14,503 nucleotides of DNA from Prevotella sp. (GTDB lineage: Bacteria; Bacteroidota; Bacteroidia; Bacteroidales; Bacteroidaceae): NCBI GenBank assembly GCA_021204605.1, contig JAJPZD010000066.1, positions 1 through 14,503 of the forward strand, read 5' to 3'. The position numbers were made by a program, and so were the translations under genes. The notes under the pieces were generated by a model, which made no database searches, was not told where the DNA came from, and saw only the letters and a list, made by a program, of their open reading frames with translations. Each line of letters starts with the position of its first letter. The first letter of the stretch is position 1. Below are positions 6,907-14,503 of this stretch, piece by piece.

Positions 6907-9900
6907 CTACTTCGTTTCTGTAGTGTCCATCGGTATTTCTAAAGCATCCGTGTTCTTGAAATTGAAAATGTCCTTGAAATGCTGCAGGCTGCGACGCCAG
7001 ATAAATCCCACGCCATACTGTCGCGTGGTTCCCTCAAGCCAGTCGTAGGCATTGTTGTCGTAAAACAGTTTCAGGTACTTGTCTGACGTGCTGCCTAACC
7101 TGTACTCGAAAGTTACGTTGTCAAAGAACGACTCGTTCTGATTTTCCACTTCCGCTCCTGTTGACACCTTGCCGCCAACTACAATCTTCAGCCGGTTGTT
7201 CCAAAGTCGCTTTGAGAATTTGAAAGAATAGTCGGTATGGCTGTTGCCGCTCTCGTCGGTGGTGTTGTCCAAGCCGATACTAAGGTCAAGCGACCTCAAT
7301 GCGTTGCCGGTAATATTGTTGATCTCACTTTCCAAGAACGAACTGAGAGCATTGTTCATCGAGAAGCCGGCTGTATTGCCATCGGCAAGGTACATACCGG
7401 TGGTGAGCATCGTCACTGCAAGCTTACCCCGCTGCTCTGTTCCCATCTCCATCAGTTCACTATGCAGACTCATATCCTCCGGCGCATCAAGAGTGAACTC
7501 CAAGCCCATATCAGAAAGTGTTTTTGATATTATCACACCACACTCAAACTCTACCATCCTGCTATCTCCCGTGCCCGACGACACATTGGCTTTCATCGTT
7601 TCTGTCGCCGTGATGTTCAATTTAGGGTTCATAACGTCTCCCGTGAACTCTACATAACTGCCGTCTTGTATGGTGAATGTCTTCAACGGTATAACCGGCA
7701 ACGAGTATTTCATCTCGCCATTGTCAAGGGTGTATTTTCCAGTCAGCCGTATGTCGTTGGCGGCATCATATTCCATCCTCAGACTGCCTCCTCCCAACAG
7801 GTCGATATAGTTCGACTTGTCGGCATTGAGGTAGCATATTATCCTTGTGCCTTGCTGCACATTCAGAGTGAGGTCCATGGTGATTCCTCCTACCGGCTGA
7901 TGGGTAACTAATGTTTGGGTGGAATCATTGAAATTCACAAACTTAACCAACTCGTCCATTTGGTTGTCGGTGGTGAGTGGCGAGTCCTTGAGTATATACG
8001 ACAGGTTTGTCGTAGCGAGCACGTCAACCCGCCCGCCCATCTTCAGGTTGTCAACTGGTCCTGATATGGTGGCAATGGCATCTATGAACGCCTTGCCGTA
8101 GGCCACACTCATGCGGTTCTCCTTAGAATCGATTATCTGGAAATTGCTTGCCGCCAACTTCAGATTCATCATCATGTTGTCGAAGTTGGAGAAATCAATG
8201 TTGCCGTTGAGTGTCAATGCGTTGTCGTTGCTTGCATAGAGCGTGAAATTATCAAGTTGCAGGTTGCTGTTGACAATGCGCACCGGTGCATCGCCTACAC
8301 GCAGCTTCACGCCGTACTCAGGACTGTAAATGAAGCAGGAATCAAGGGCGAGTTGTCCGTTTATATTCAGCGACGAAAGAGAGCCTTTCACGTCAAGAGA
8401 GCCGTCGGCTGTTCCGAACAGGTAAACCAAGCCTTCGGGCATGAAACTGTTTATCATACGCAGAGGGAACTGGTACATATTCATTTCCACGGCTATCTCA
8501 TCCCCATTATCCGTTGACTTGTATCTTCCTGACACGTCAGCCACGTCATTGCCGTTACAACTTAGCATTAGATCAACACTGTGGGTGCCGTCTTGCTCAG
8601 GCATGTAATCAAACTCCATTCCGATGTCTCCCAGCTCGCTGCCCTCGTAGGTCAATTTCTCCACTGATATGGAGGATGCCAACGACAACTCGTTTTCGGT
8701 GAGTATCACGTGGAAATCCCCGTCAAGCACTCCTGTTATATCGGGCATATATGGTATGGATGAGAGGATTTGCTCAAGATCAAATTGATTCAATGATACA
8801 GTCAGGTCCTGTAAGGCATTTTTGTTGTCGTTGTCTGAATAGACATAAACGCCCATGTTTTTCTCGTCGCGCACCATCAAGTCGGCGTATATCCTCCTGT
8901 CACTGCCCATATAGATATAGTTGCCCTCGTTGACGGTGAATTTCTTGTAGCCGAGTATCGGGTCATCCAACACGTGCAATTTCATGCCATCGTCCTCCAT
9001 GGAAGCCTCTATGCCAAGATCAACGCCAAGACTGTCTTCAGAATCGTAAAACTTGATGTTCACGCCAGAGCCTTTCTCAAACATATATCCATCGAGGAGA
9101 GCATTGAACACATATTGCTTGTTGTCCTTGTTGTTGCGTATCTGTCCGCTATATTTACATTCTGTGGTGTCGGAGACGATACTGAAACGCACGGTGTCCA
9201 ACTGGAAGCTGCTGTATTGCAATTCATACAGGTTTACGTTTCCGTTGATGCCGAGATATGGCGATGATGTAAGGTTGATACTTGCGGCATCAAAACTGAA
9301 GCCCAGGGTTGATATGAAACGTCCCAATGGGTTCTCATCGCCGGTTTCAAGGGCGAACTCCGCAAATGGCAATTCAGTTCTCAGTGTTGTGATATTGAGC
9401 TTCTTCTCATTCAACTGTGCTGCCAGTCCATCGGCGAATTTACCGCCTTTTTCTATTATGCTTTCATATCCTCCACTGCCGTTAAAGTGCAGGTTGAAGT
9501 CTCCGCACGCCATTGCGAAATGGGTGGTGTCGTTGCTCACAATGGCATTGAATGTCAGTTCATCAGGACGGAACACCTGGGCGGAGTCTGATATTGTGAA
9601 ATCTCCTATCGCACCATCTACTTTTATGAAATTCTTCAAGTCGGTATCGAGGTCTATGTGGCTGCACAAGGCGATATTGAACGGAGAGTCCATGATTTTC
9701 AGTCCATACAAATCCAGATCCCTCATATCTGCGGTTATGGTTGTCTTCAATTCCTTGTCTTTCACATAACCATCAACATTTACGGATCCGTCAAACAAAG
9801 GATTTTTGCTGTTCACCCCCGCTTTTATCTTGCCCTCACCGACTGCGGCATAGAAACCGATGCTGTCGAGGTTGTACTCCCCATAGCTGAACTCATCTAT

Positions 9901-11499
9901 CTTGGCGGCGGCGGCGATGGCAGTTTTGGATGACATCAGGTCTATCCCCCTTCCTTTCACATTCGCCGTGGCGGTAAGGTCACCAATGTCACTGTCTAAG
10001 AGAAACTTGCCCAACTGCAATTTGTTGACCGACACGCTTGCATCGTAAGCCATAGTTGCCGCATTGAAGTCGGCTTTCGCCTTTACATTGCCTGTTCCAT
10101 CGGTGGCGGTCAGGTCGGCTACGTAGTGTTGCCCGTTGACGTTGACTTTTCCATTGAGCCCCAAACCGTAAGGTATGGCAATGCCGCCGGTGTCAAATAG
10201 GGTGGTTAGGAACCCCATGTCGTAGGTCTTTGCATCGAGCTTGACCTCTGCACTCATGTTTTTCTCATCCATTATGTTTGCGGCATAACCATTTGCGTTG
10301 ATGTTGAAAGCGGATGGCAACTTGACATTCAGTCCTGCAAAATTGAGGTATTTCAGATTACCTGTAAGCACGGCTTTAACCTCTAACTGCTGGTTGGGGT
10401 ACTTGCGGATGAATGATGTGGGCATACCGCCAAGAAACAGCATCAGGTCTTGTTTGCCGAAAGCACCGTTTGCGGTGAGTTGCAGTTTTCCTGGGTTTTC
10501 CTCATCAAAGGCATCCAAGTCCATATCAACGTTTGCGGTGAGGAAAGAGTTTGGCGTTCTGAGATCGAGGTTCGGCAGTGTGAGTTTTATCGAATCCATA
10601 AAGATATTTCCCGTTAGACGTTCCACCTCCAAGCCGCTCTTTTCCTTGAACGAGCAGGCCCTGAGCACCACTCCTAATGCCGGGTCGTAATAAGACATGG
10701 AATCTATACCGAGTGTCAGGTCGGAGAGCTCTATATGGTTGTAATCCAACCCGTCTGTAAACACCTCGAAATTGTTGTCATAGTTCACTTTGCCGCCTGT
10801 CAGATCCAATTTCTGCACGGTATATAATCCTTTGCCAAGGTCGAAGAAACCGTCTCTGACTGCTGTGTTTCCCATATATGCCGCCACTTGCAGGGTATCC
10901 CCCGGCATGTGTATTGTTACTCCTGTATTCTCGATGTCCAATTTCCTTACGGTGATTTTCCATAGGGTTTCACTTGTCGTGGTGTCTGGCGGAACGGTGT
11001 CGCTCAGCTCCACATTTACCATCGCATCTTTGAGCAAGGCCTCGTCAAGCATCACTGTCTCTTTACTTAAGTCTATACCATGACTGGCTACATACAGCCG
11101 CCCTAACGTGCCTTTTATTCTTGCCTCGTGGATGAAGTCGGCGGTGTTTACCTTCACACTGTTGATGTCCAATGCGTCTATCTCCACCTGACTTTTCAAC
11201 AATGGCCAAAGGCGCACGTTGACCACGATACTTTTGATGTCGGCTATTGTGTCTTTCACACCTGGCAGGGAGTCGTTCTGCTGGATTACTTTAACGCCTT
11301 CTACGCCTAAGTCAAGGGGGAAAACCAATTTCACATGGTCAACGGAGATGTCCATGCCAGTCTGTTCGGATGCGTATGCCGCCACATGCTTTACTATCCA
11401 GTTCTGTACGGGCGGAACGTAAATCAAAACCGCAAGTACGACGAACAGCAAAACCACTGTCAGGATGATACCACAAAACCATTTCAGCAATCTCCTCAT
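6907..11499 (-). CDS. tamB: TamB: translocation and assembly module inner-membrane protein
   Basis: Very long protein, 1530 residues. An N-terminal membrane anchor (about 7-28, after MRRLLKW) leaves the rest in the periplasm. It is followed by an AsmA-like start (VDHVKLVFPLDLGVEGVKV, about 53-71) and some 1100 residues of repeated short beta strands, as expected for the hydrophobic groove of bridge-like lipid transfer proteins. The C-terminal TamB (DUF490) domain is recognisable from about 1230: GKYTLDNGEMKYSLP (1254-1268) and FTGDVMNPKLNI (about 1285-1296), ending near YGVGFIWRR (about 1495). TamB proteins span the periplasm and act with TamA/TamL in outer-membrane protein assembly and phospholipid transport. 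No frameshift is seen. It is first in the operon with tamL; a -7 box is at 11548-11555. Confidence 0.92.
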   Translation of the reverse strand: MRRLLKWFCGIILTVVLLFVVLAVLIYVPPVQNWIVKHVAAYASEQTGMDISVDHVKLVFPLDLGVEGVKVIQQNDSLPGVKDTIADIKSIVVNVRLWPLLKSQVEIDALDINSVKVNTADFIHEARIKGTLGRLYVASHGIDLSKETVMLDEALLKDAMVNVELSDTVPPDTTTSETLWKITVRKLDIENTGVTIHMPGDTLQVAAYMGNTAVRDGFFDLGKGLYTVQKLDLTGGKVNYDNNFEVFTDGLDYNHIELSDLTLGIDSMSYYDPALGVVLRACSFKEKSGLEVERLTGNIFMDSIKLTLPNLDLRTPNSFLTANVDMDLDAFDEENPGKLQLTANGAFGKQDLMLFLGGMPTSFIRKYPNQQLEVKAVLTGNLKYLNFAGLNVKLPSAFNINANGYAANIMDEKNMSAEVKLDAKTYDMGFLTTLFDTGGIAIPYGLGLNGKVNVNGQHYVADLTATDGTGNVKAKADFNAATMAYDASVSVNKLQLGKFLLDSDIGDLTATANVKGRGIDLMSSKTAIAAAAKIDEFSYGEYNLDSIGFYAAVGEGKIKAGVNSKNPLFDGSVNVDGYVKDKELKTTITADMRDLDLYGLKIMDSPFNIALCSHIDLDTDLKNFIKVDGAIGDFTISDSAQVFRPDELTFNAIVSNDTTHFAMACGDFNLHFNGSGGYESIIEKGGKFADGLAAQLNEKKLNITTLRTELPFAEFALETGDENPLGRFISTLGFSFDAASINLTSSPYLGINGNVNLYELQYSSFQLDTVRFSIVSDTTECKYSGQIRNNKDNKQYVFNALLDGYMFEKGSGVNIKFYDSEDSLGVDLGIEASMEDDGMKLHVLDDPILGYKKFTVNEGNYIYMGSDRRIYADLMVRDEKNMGVYVYSDNDNKNALQDLTVSLNQFDLEQILSSIPYMPDITGVLDGDFHVILTENELSLASSISVEKLTYEGSELGDIGMEFDYMPEQDGTHSVDLMLSCNGNDVADVSGRYKSTDNGDEIAVEMNMYQFPLRMINSFMPEGLVYLFGTADGSLDVKGSLSSLNINGQLALDSCFIYSPEYGVKLRVGDAPVRIVNSNLQLDNFTLYASNDNALTLNGNIDFSNFDNMMMNLKLAASNFQIIDSKENRMSVAYGKAFIDAIATISGPVDNLKMGGRVDVLATTNLSYILKDSPLTTDNQMDELVKFVNFNDSTQTLVTHQPVGGITMDLTLNVQQGTRIICYLNADKSNYIDLLGGGSLRMEYDAANDIRLTGKYTLDNGEMKYSLPVIPLKTFTIQDGSYVEFTGDVMNPKLNITATETMKANVSSGTGDSRMVEFECGVIISKTLSDMGLEFTLDAPEDMSLHSELMEMGTEQRGKLAVTMLTTGMYLADGNTAGFSMNNALSSFLESEINNITGNALRSLDLSIGLDNTTDESGNSHTDYSFKFSKRLWNNRLKIVVGGKVSTGAEVENQNESFFDNVTFEYRLGSTSDKYLKLFYDNNAYDWLEGTTRQYGVGFIWRRSLQHFKDIFNFKNTDALEIPMDTTETK

Positions 11500-11516
11500 T
11501 GCATACGCATTTTACC

Positions 11517-11533
11517 GACATGAAAACCATGTC
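11517..11533 (-). promoter_or_regulatory. Small hairpin in the tamB leader
   Basis: GACATG (11533-11528 on the minus strand) and CATGTC (11522-11517) form a perfect six-base stem with a five-base loop. With transcription starting near 11541 it would sit almost at the 5' end of the mRNA, a position where stems often protect against decay. It includes an ATG that opens a 63-codon frame overlapping the tamB start in another frame, which may be chance. Confidence 0.4.
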
Positions 11534-11547
11534 AAGTGAAACTTATG

Positions 11548-11555
11548 CAAAGGTA
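11548..11555 (-). promoter_or_regulatory. Putative -7 box for tamB-tamL
   Basis: TACCTTTG on the minus strand (11555-11548) matches TAnnTTTG, about 48 bases before the tamB ATG. No TTTG is found at 19-21 bases upstream; the spacer region is T-rich. The rest of the gap to the pseudouridine synthase stop (11556-11618) shows no convincing terminator, so some read-through from upstream is possible. Confidence 0.45.
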
Positions 11556-11618
11556 AAAAAATATTTTGTAGAAAGCATAATGTGCGGCTACAATTTTGAG
11601 ACAAAGGGATTTTTTATC

Positions 11619-12290
11619 TCAATCGCCGCTAATAACATGCCATAGGTTTTCATCGGGGACAGGTGCGGTAACACATATCCGTTCCTTTGACACAGGATGA
11701 ACAAACTCTATCTTACGAGCCAAAAGGGTGATGCTGCCATCGGGGTTGCTCCGCTTGGCACCGTATTTCAAGTCGCCTTTTATCGGACAGCCTATCTTAG
11801 CCAACTGGCAACGTATCTGGTGGTGGCGGCCCGTCAGCAGGTTGATCTCTAAAAGGGTATAGTTGTCGGTGCATCCGATTACTTTGTAATGCAACACAGC
11901 CTTCTTTGCACCCGGCAGTTCGCTGTCGTAAGCATAACTTTTGTTCTGCTTCTCATTACGCACTAACCAATGGGTTAGGGTGGCTTCTTCCTCTGCAGGT
12001 CTGTTCTTGCTAATCGCCCAGTAAGTCTTGTGTATCTCGCCGTTGCGGAGCATATCGTTTATACGTGACAAGGCCTTCGATGTCCTTGCGAATATCACAG
12101 CTCCCGACACAGGGCGGTCAAGGCGGTGGGTAACGCCAAGGAACACACTGCCCGGTTTTGCGTATTTCTCTTTTATATATGCCTTCACGTCATCGGCAAG
12201 TGTTCGGTCGCCTGTCTTGTCGCCCTGCACTATCTCACCGCTCGCCTTGTTTACGATAATTATATGGTTGTCCTCATATAATACCCACAT
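11619..12290 (-). CDS. RluA-family pseudouridine synthase, short form
   Basis: Protein of 223 residues consisting of the catalytic domain alone, with no S4 RNA-binding domain. The catalytic motif is HRLDRPVSG with the aspartate at Asp58; KTYWAI follows around 89-94, and the conserved GRHHQIRCQL motif and KYG are further on. RluA-family enzymes isomerise uridine to pseudouridine in rRNA or tRNA. The short single-domain form resembles TruC-type or RluA-type enzymes; the RNA target cannot be told from sequence. The ATG at 12290 has no obvious Shine-Dalgarno site. It lies just behind the fabG terminator with about 21 bases to spare, and no TAnnTTTG box is present, so how it is transcribed is open. 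Confidence 0.88.
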   Translation of the reverse strand: MWVLYEDNHIIIVNKASGEIVQGDKTGDRTLADDVKAYIKEKYAKPGSVFLGVTHRLDRPVSGAVIFARTSKALSRINDMLRNGEIHKTYWAISKNRPAEEEATLTHWLVRNEKQNKSYAYDSELPGAKKAVLHYKVIGCTDNYTLLEINLLTGRHHQIRCQLAKIGCPIKGDLKYGAKRSNPDGSITLLARKIEFVHPVSKERICVTAPVPDENLWHVISGD

Positions 12291-12311
12291 CGAATAGTAT
12301 TATTTCTGATT

Positions 12312-12340
12312 AAAAGCCCCCTAACGGGGATTAGGGGGCT
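12312..12340 (-). terminator. Intrinsic terminator after fabG
   Basis: A ten-base perfect stem, AGCCCCCTAA (12340-12331 on the minus strand) with TTAGGGGGCT (12324-12315), encloses a six-base loop. On the minus strand it is followed by TTTAATC, a short U-tract, and it begins six bases after the fabG stop codon (12349-12347). This is the clearest terminator in the window. Confidence 0.8.
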
Positions 12341-12346
12341 GCCTTT

Positions 12347-13093
12347 TTACATATTCATACCACCGTCAACCTGGATTACCTGTCCGGTAACGTAAGAGGA
12401 GAGGTCGGATGCCAAGAACAACGCTACATTGGCGATGTCCTCTACCTGTCCTGCCCTGCGGAGCGGTATCTTCTGTGTCCACTCCTTGCGCACGTTCTCT
12501 GGCAACGCCTGTGTCATGGCTGTGTCAATGAAGCCCGGTGCAATGGCGTTGGCACGGATGCCTCTCGAACCAATCTCCTGGCCGATACTCTTTGCAAGGG
12601 CTATCAGGCCTGCCTTGGAGGCTGAATAGTTGCACTGACCTGCATTGCCGTGTACTCCTACTACTGACGACATATTGATGATGCTGCCTCTTTTCTGGTG
12701 CATCATTATCGGTGTGCAGGCATGGATGAAATTGAATGCAGACTTCAAGTTAACCGCGATAACAGCATCCCACTGGCTTTCGGTCATACGCATCATCAGT
12801 CCGTCTTTCGTGATACCCGCATTGTTCACGAGGATGTCAATAGAACCGAAATCGGCATTTATTTGCTTTACCACTTCCTCCGTCTGTGCAAAGTCGGCGG
12901 CATTGCTGGCATATCCCTTTGCCTTCACGCCTTTTGCGGCTATCTCCGTCTCTGTGGCTTTCCCGCTCTCGTCGATTACCAAGTCGGTGAAGGCGATGTT
13001 CGCGCCTTCTTCGGCAAACTTCAATGCTATGGCTTTGCCGATACCACGTGCCGCCCCTGTTATAAGGGCGTTCTTACCTGTCAATAATCCCAT
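12347..13093 (-). CDS. fabG: 3-oxoacyl-ACP reductase FabG (short-chain dehydrogenase)
   Basis: Protein of 248 residues, the standard FabG length. The Rossmann NADPH loop TGAARGIG is at 12-19, NNAG at 90-93, and the catalytic tetrad is Asn115, Ser143 (in MSSVVG), Tyr156 and Lys160 (YSASK). The C-terminal VTGQVIQVDGGMNM matches FabG closely. It reduces 3-oxoacyl-ACP to 3-hydroxyacyl-ACP in each round of fatty-acid elongation in the cytoplasm. The start at 13093 follows an A/T-rich stretch ending AGAGAAA, without a strong Shine-Dalgarno site. It lies 39 bases behind a TetR-family gene, with no promoter box between, so the two probably form one transcript that ends at the hairpin at 12312-12340. 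A closely related SDR with another substrate is possible but less likely. Confidence 0.92.
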   Translation of the reverse strand: MGLLTGKNALITGAARGIGKAIALKFAEEGANIAFTDLVIDESGKATETEIAAKGVKAKGYASNAADFAQTEEVVKQINADFGSIDILVNNAGITKDGLMMRMTESQWDAVIAVNLKSAFNFIHACTPIMMHQKRGSIINMSSVVGVHGNAGQCNYSASKAGLIALAKSIGQEIGSRGIRANAIAPGFIDTAMTQALPENVRKEWTQKIPLRRAGQVEDIANVALFLASDLSSYVTGQVIQVDGGMNM

Positions 13094-13132
13094 TTTCTCT
13101 ATTTTTAATGTGTTACTTTTGATTTGTGCCTA

Positions 13133-13726
13133 TCATTTTAACGATGTCTTGCCGAGCGCGCCGTAAACGAACTTTGCAACCAAAGGCTTACTTGCCTCTG
13201 TGGTGATCCCGTGTCCCAAGCGCCCATAGATGTACGGCACTTCCAGACCCTTTATGCAATAGTGGGTGATGTCCGCCACCAACTCGATATTTTCGATGTC
13301 AAACTCACCGGCTGCCTTGCCCTCCGTATATACCTTGCGGAACAGGTCTATCTCGTCCTCATCGAAGTTTTTCCGCACTTTCTCAACCATCCATATATTG
13401 CGGAAGAATGCGGCACGCAAATTGCCGTTCCTCACCACCGTCTCCTTTATCATGTCGAGATGGGTGTATATCAACTCGATAATCTTGTCCTGCGGACGTA
13501 TCTTCTTGGAGGCCACCTCGTCCATGCGGTCCGACAGGCGTTCAAGCTCTGCCTCGATTACTGCATAATACACGTCCTCCTTGTTCTTGAAATAGGTATA
13601 GAGCGTTCTCCTGCCTTTGCCCGAGGCCAACGCTATATCATTCATCGTCGTGTTCTCCAATCCTTTCTTCGCAAACTGTTGACGCGCGACATCCACTAAT
13701 TTCTGCCTTGTTTTGGATATAGACAT
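13133..13726 (-). CDS. TetR/AcrR-family transcriptional regulator
   Basis: Protein of 197 residues, typical TetR size. The N-terminal helix-turn-helix is clear: TRQKLVDVARQQFAKKGLE (6-24), TTMNDIALASG (26-36), then GRRTLYTYFKNKEDV (38-52), the recognition helix and the usual YxYFxxK ending. The C-terminal helical part (about 60-190) is the ligand/dimer domain and is not assignable to a ligand. Its place directly upstream of fabG suggests control of lipid synthesis through an acyl-CoA or acyl-ACP-like signal, but this is inference from context. The ATG at 13726 has a good AGGGAGG site. A strong promoter with an overlapping inverted repeat lies ahead (13749-13801), consistent with autoregulation. 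Confidence 0.9.
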   Translation of the reverse strand: MSISKTRQKLVDVARQQFAKKGLENTTMNDIALASGKGRRTLYTYFKNKEDVYYAVIEAELERLSDRMDEVASKKIRPQDKIIELIYTHLDMIKETVVRNGNLRAAFFRNIWMVEKVRKNFDEDEIDLFRKVYTEGKAAGEFDIENIELVADITHYCIKGLEVPYIYGRLGHGITTEASKPLVAKFVYGALGKTSLK

Positions 13727-13748
13727 CTGCCAAATCCTCCCTTTTTAT

Positions 13749-13773
13749 TATTGCACATTAATTTATCGTGTGC
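13749..13773. promoter_or_regulatory. Inverted repeat, candidate TetR operator
   Basis: TTGCACA (13749-13755) and TGTGCAA (13767-13773) are perfect seven-base arms separated by 11 bases. The repeat overlaps three bases of the -7 box and covers the probable transcription start of tetR, where a bound dimer would block RNA polymerase. A nearby CACAC (13791-13795) inside the promoter spacer repeats part of the half-site. Confidence 0.55.
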
Positions 13774-13801
13774 AAAAGTACCTCTTTTATTTCACACACC
13801 A
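13771..13801 (-). promoter_or_regulatory. Bacteroidota-type promoter for tetR-fabG
   Basis: On the minus strand: TTTG at 13801-13798, a 19-base spacer, and TACTTTTG at 13778-13771, a full match to the -33/-7 pattern. Transcription would start near 13764, about 38 bases before the tetR ATG. The remaining bases up to the Abi gene stop (13802-13874) are A/T-rich without a convincing terminator. Confidence 0.65.
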
Positions 13802-13874
13802 AAAATTTTTGACATACAATTCCAATTTTTCTTGATTTTTTATAATATCCTGTAATCAACAAGTAAATGCACCT

Positions 13875-14503
13875 TCATGAAAAGTTTTCACAATCTAACC
13901 ACAACGGTTCATTAAACCATTCTTGCGGTATTCCCATCGCCTTGTAATCGACACTCGGATATTGCTCCAGCAAGGACAAGAAATGCTGTTTCATGTCGTT
14001 GCAAGGTGATATGATGTCAATAAACCACTTGATGATACATATTTCGTAAAATGTTTTGTTGGGTGGTATGGCAGAGTTTATCCAAGGGTGCTTCATTTTC
14101 CGTATGACCATCGGATTGATGACGTACTGCCTGTTCCACACCCTTGCATGGTGGCAGCACGAGTTTCTGGTAAGGGTTATAACCGTAAGCCACGAAGTGA
14201 AAACGGGAACAGGCAAATTGTAATATGCTGCAATCTTTTTCTTCAACGTATTGGACTTGATATTCTCATATATACGGGTTACAATGCCCAATGGTAATAT
14301 CTCTACGAGCATCCATGCAGGTGGATAAGCGTTGCTGTACTTGTTCTTAAAGTGTAAAATGAAATCCTCTTTCGAGTTTATGACCTCCTTGTCTATCAGT
14401 TCCATAGTACGATTGAACTTGTTGGGATTGGCGAACAAGGAATTGTCCGTCATCCAAAAGATATTGCCAGTTTCTTTCGCAACGACATTGGCCAAAGTGC
14501 TGC
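13875..14503 (-). CDS. Abi_2-family abortive-infection protein (AbiD/AbiF-like), N-terminus outside window
   Basis: Only the C-terminal part, about 209 residues, is inside. The frame stays open to the window edge; the apparent TTG start at 14495 is not a real start because codons continue upstream. The conserved Abi_2 landmarks are present in order: NIFWMTDNSLF (11-21, counted from that TTG), KEDFILHFKNKY (42-53), PPAWMLVEILPLG (58-70), and TRNSCCHHARVWNR (109-122). The last holds the HEPN signature, Arg110-Asn111 and His115-His116 (RNxxxHH), expected to form an RNase site on dimerisation. Family members cause abortive infection against phage, probably by cutting RNA. About 90-100 N-terminal residues are missing compared with the family. 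It looks more A/T-rich than the genes downstream, in line with horizontal gain. Confidence 0.85.
   Translation of the reverse strand, partial: STLANVVAKETGNIFWMTDNSLFANPNKFNRTMELIDKEVINSKEDFILHFKNKYSNAYPPAWMLVEILPLGIVTRIYENIKSNTLKKKIAAYYNLPVPVFTSWLTVITLTRNSCCHHARVWNRQYVINPMVIRKMKHPWINSAIPPNKTFYEICIIKWFIDIISPCNDMKQHFLSLLEQYPSVDYKAMGIPQEWFNEPLWLDCENFS

Noticed and set aside
9053..9769. Plus-strand open frame of 238 codons inside tamB
   Set aside because: Antisense to a well-supported gene; the protein has no recognisable motif and its composition (Ser/Leu/Arg-rich) is that expected from the complement of tamB codons.
11339..11530. Minus-strand 63-codon frame overlapping the tamB start, possible leader peptide
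   Set aside because: It runs far into tamB in another frame rather than ending near the start, no ribosome-binding site is seen, and the ATG lies in the leader hairpin.
12645..13166. Plus-strand open frame of 173 codons over fabG
   Set aside because: Mirror of a fully conserved FabG reading frame; no start signal or domain of its own.
13211..13699. Plus-strand open frame of 162 codons over the TetR gene
   Set aside because: Antisense shadow; the minus frame has a clear helix-turn-helix and ribosome-binding site.
13805..13868. TTGATT/AATCAA inverted repeat after the Abi gene as a terminator
   Set aside because: Six A/T-rich pairs with a 16-base or longer loop and no U-tract; not convincing.
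14493..14495. TTG as the start codon of the Abi protein
   Set aside because: The frame continues open to the window edge and the family has roughly 90-100 more residues at the N-terminus, so this is an internal Leu codon.

Overview
The window reads as chromosomal DNA of a Bacteroidota bacterium, most likely Prevotellaceae or a close Bacteroidales relative. The evidence is the protein set (a DUF4827-type lipoprotein beside a GlmM-like mutase, and a lipoprotein-type TamA homologue, TamL, beside TamB) and promoter-like boxes of the Bacteroidota type (TAnnTTTG, in two cases with TTTG 19-20 bases upstream). Every gene I can support is on the minus strand, so transcription runs from high to low coordinates. 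Most of the window is housekeeping and cell-envelope sequence. I see no insertion sequence, CRISPR array or phage gene.

Layout, low to high coordinates. 1-50: 5' part of an initiator-like tRNA-Met, cut by the window edge, with its own promoter at 94-125. 234-2258: a lipoprotein gene (FKBP-like by pattern) followed 3 bases later by a phosphoglucosamine/phosphohexose mutase; the mutase ribosome-binding site lies in the end of the lipoprotein gene. 2394-3425: a DHH/DHHA1 phosphoesterase of the NrnA type. 3515-4426: a sugar-phosphate nucleotidyltransferase. The 89 bases between these two can form competing RNA stems. 4480-4580: a 7-base-periodic A/T array abutting a perfect 24-base palindrome at the 3' end of tamL.

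4577-11499: tamB then tamL, 2 bases apart, an outer-membrane/inner-membrane assembly pair. 11619-12290: a small RluA-family pseudouridine synthase. 12347-13093: FabG. 13133-13726: a TetR-family regulator. A strong terminator hairpin sits between fabG and the synthase. Ahead of tetR is a good promoter with an inverted repeat over its -7 box, the expected arrangement for autoregulation of tetR-fabG. 13875-14503: the C-terminal part of an Abi_2-type abortive-infection protein with an RNxxxHH HEPN motif, running off the window. It is the only clear accessory or defence element.

Functional reading: amino-sugar phosphate interconversion (mutase), nucleotide-sugar formation (nucleotidyltransferase), fatty-acid elongation (FabG) and outer-membrane biogenesis (TamL/TamB) all feed envelope construction. 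The DHH enzyme (short RNA and/or pAp turnover), the RNA-modifying synthase and the tRNA belong to RNA metabolism. The more interesting unexplained signals are intergenic: the heptad array plus palindrome, the competing stems before the DHH gene, and the tetR operator candidate.
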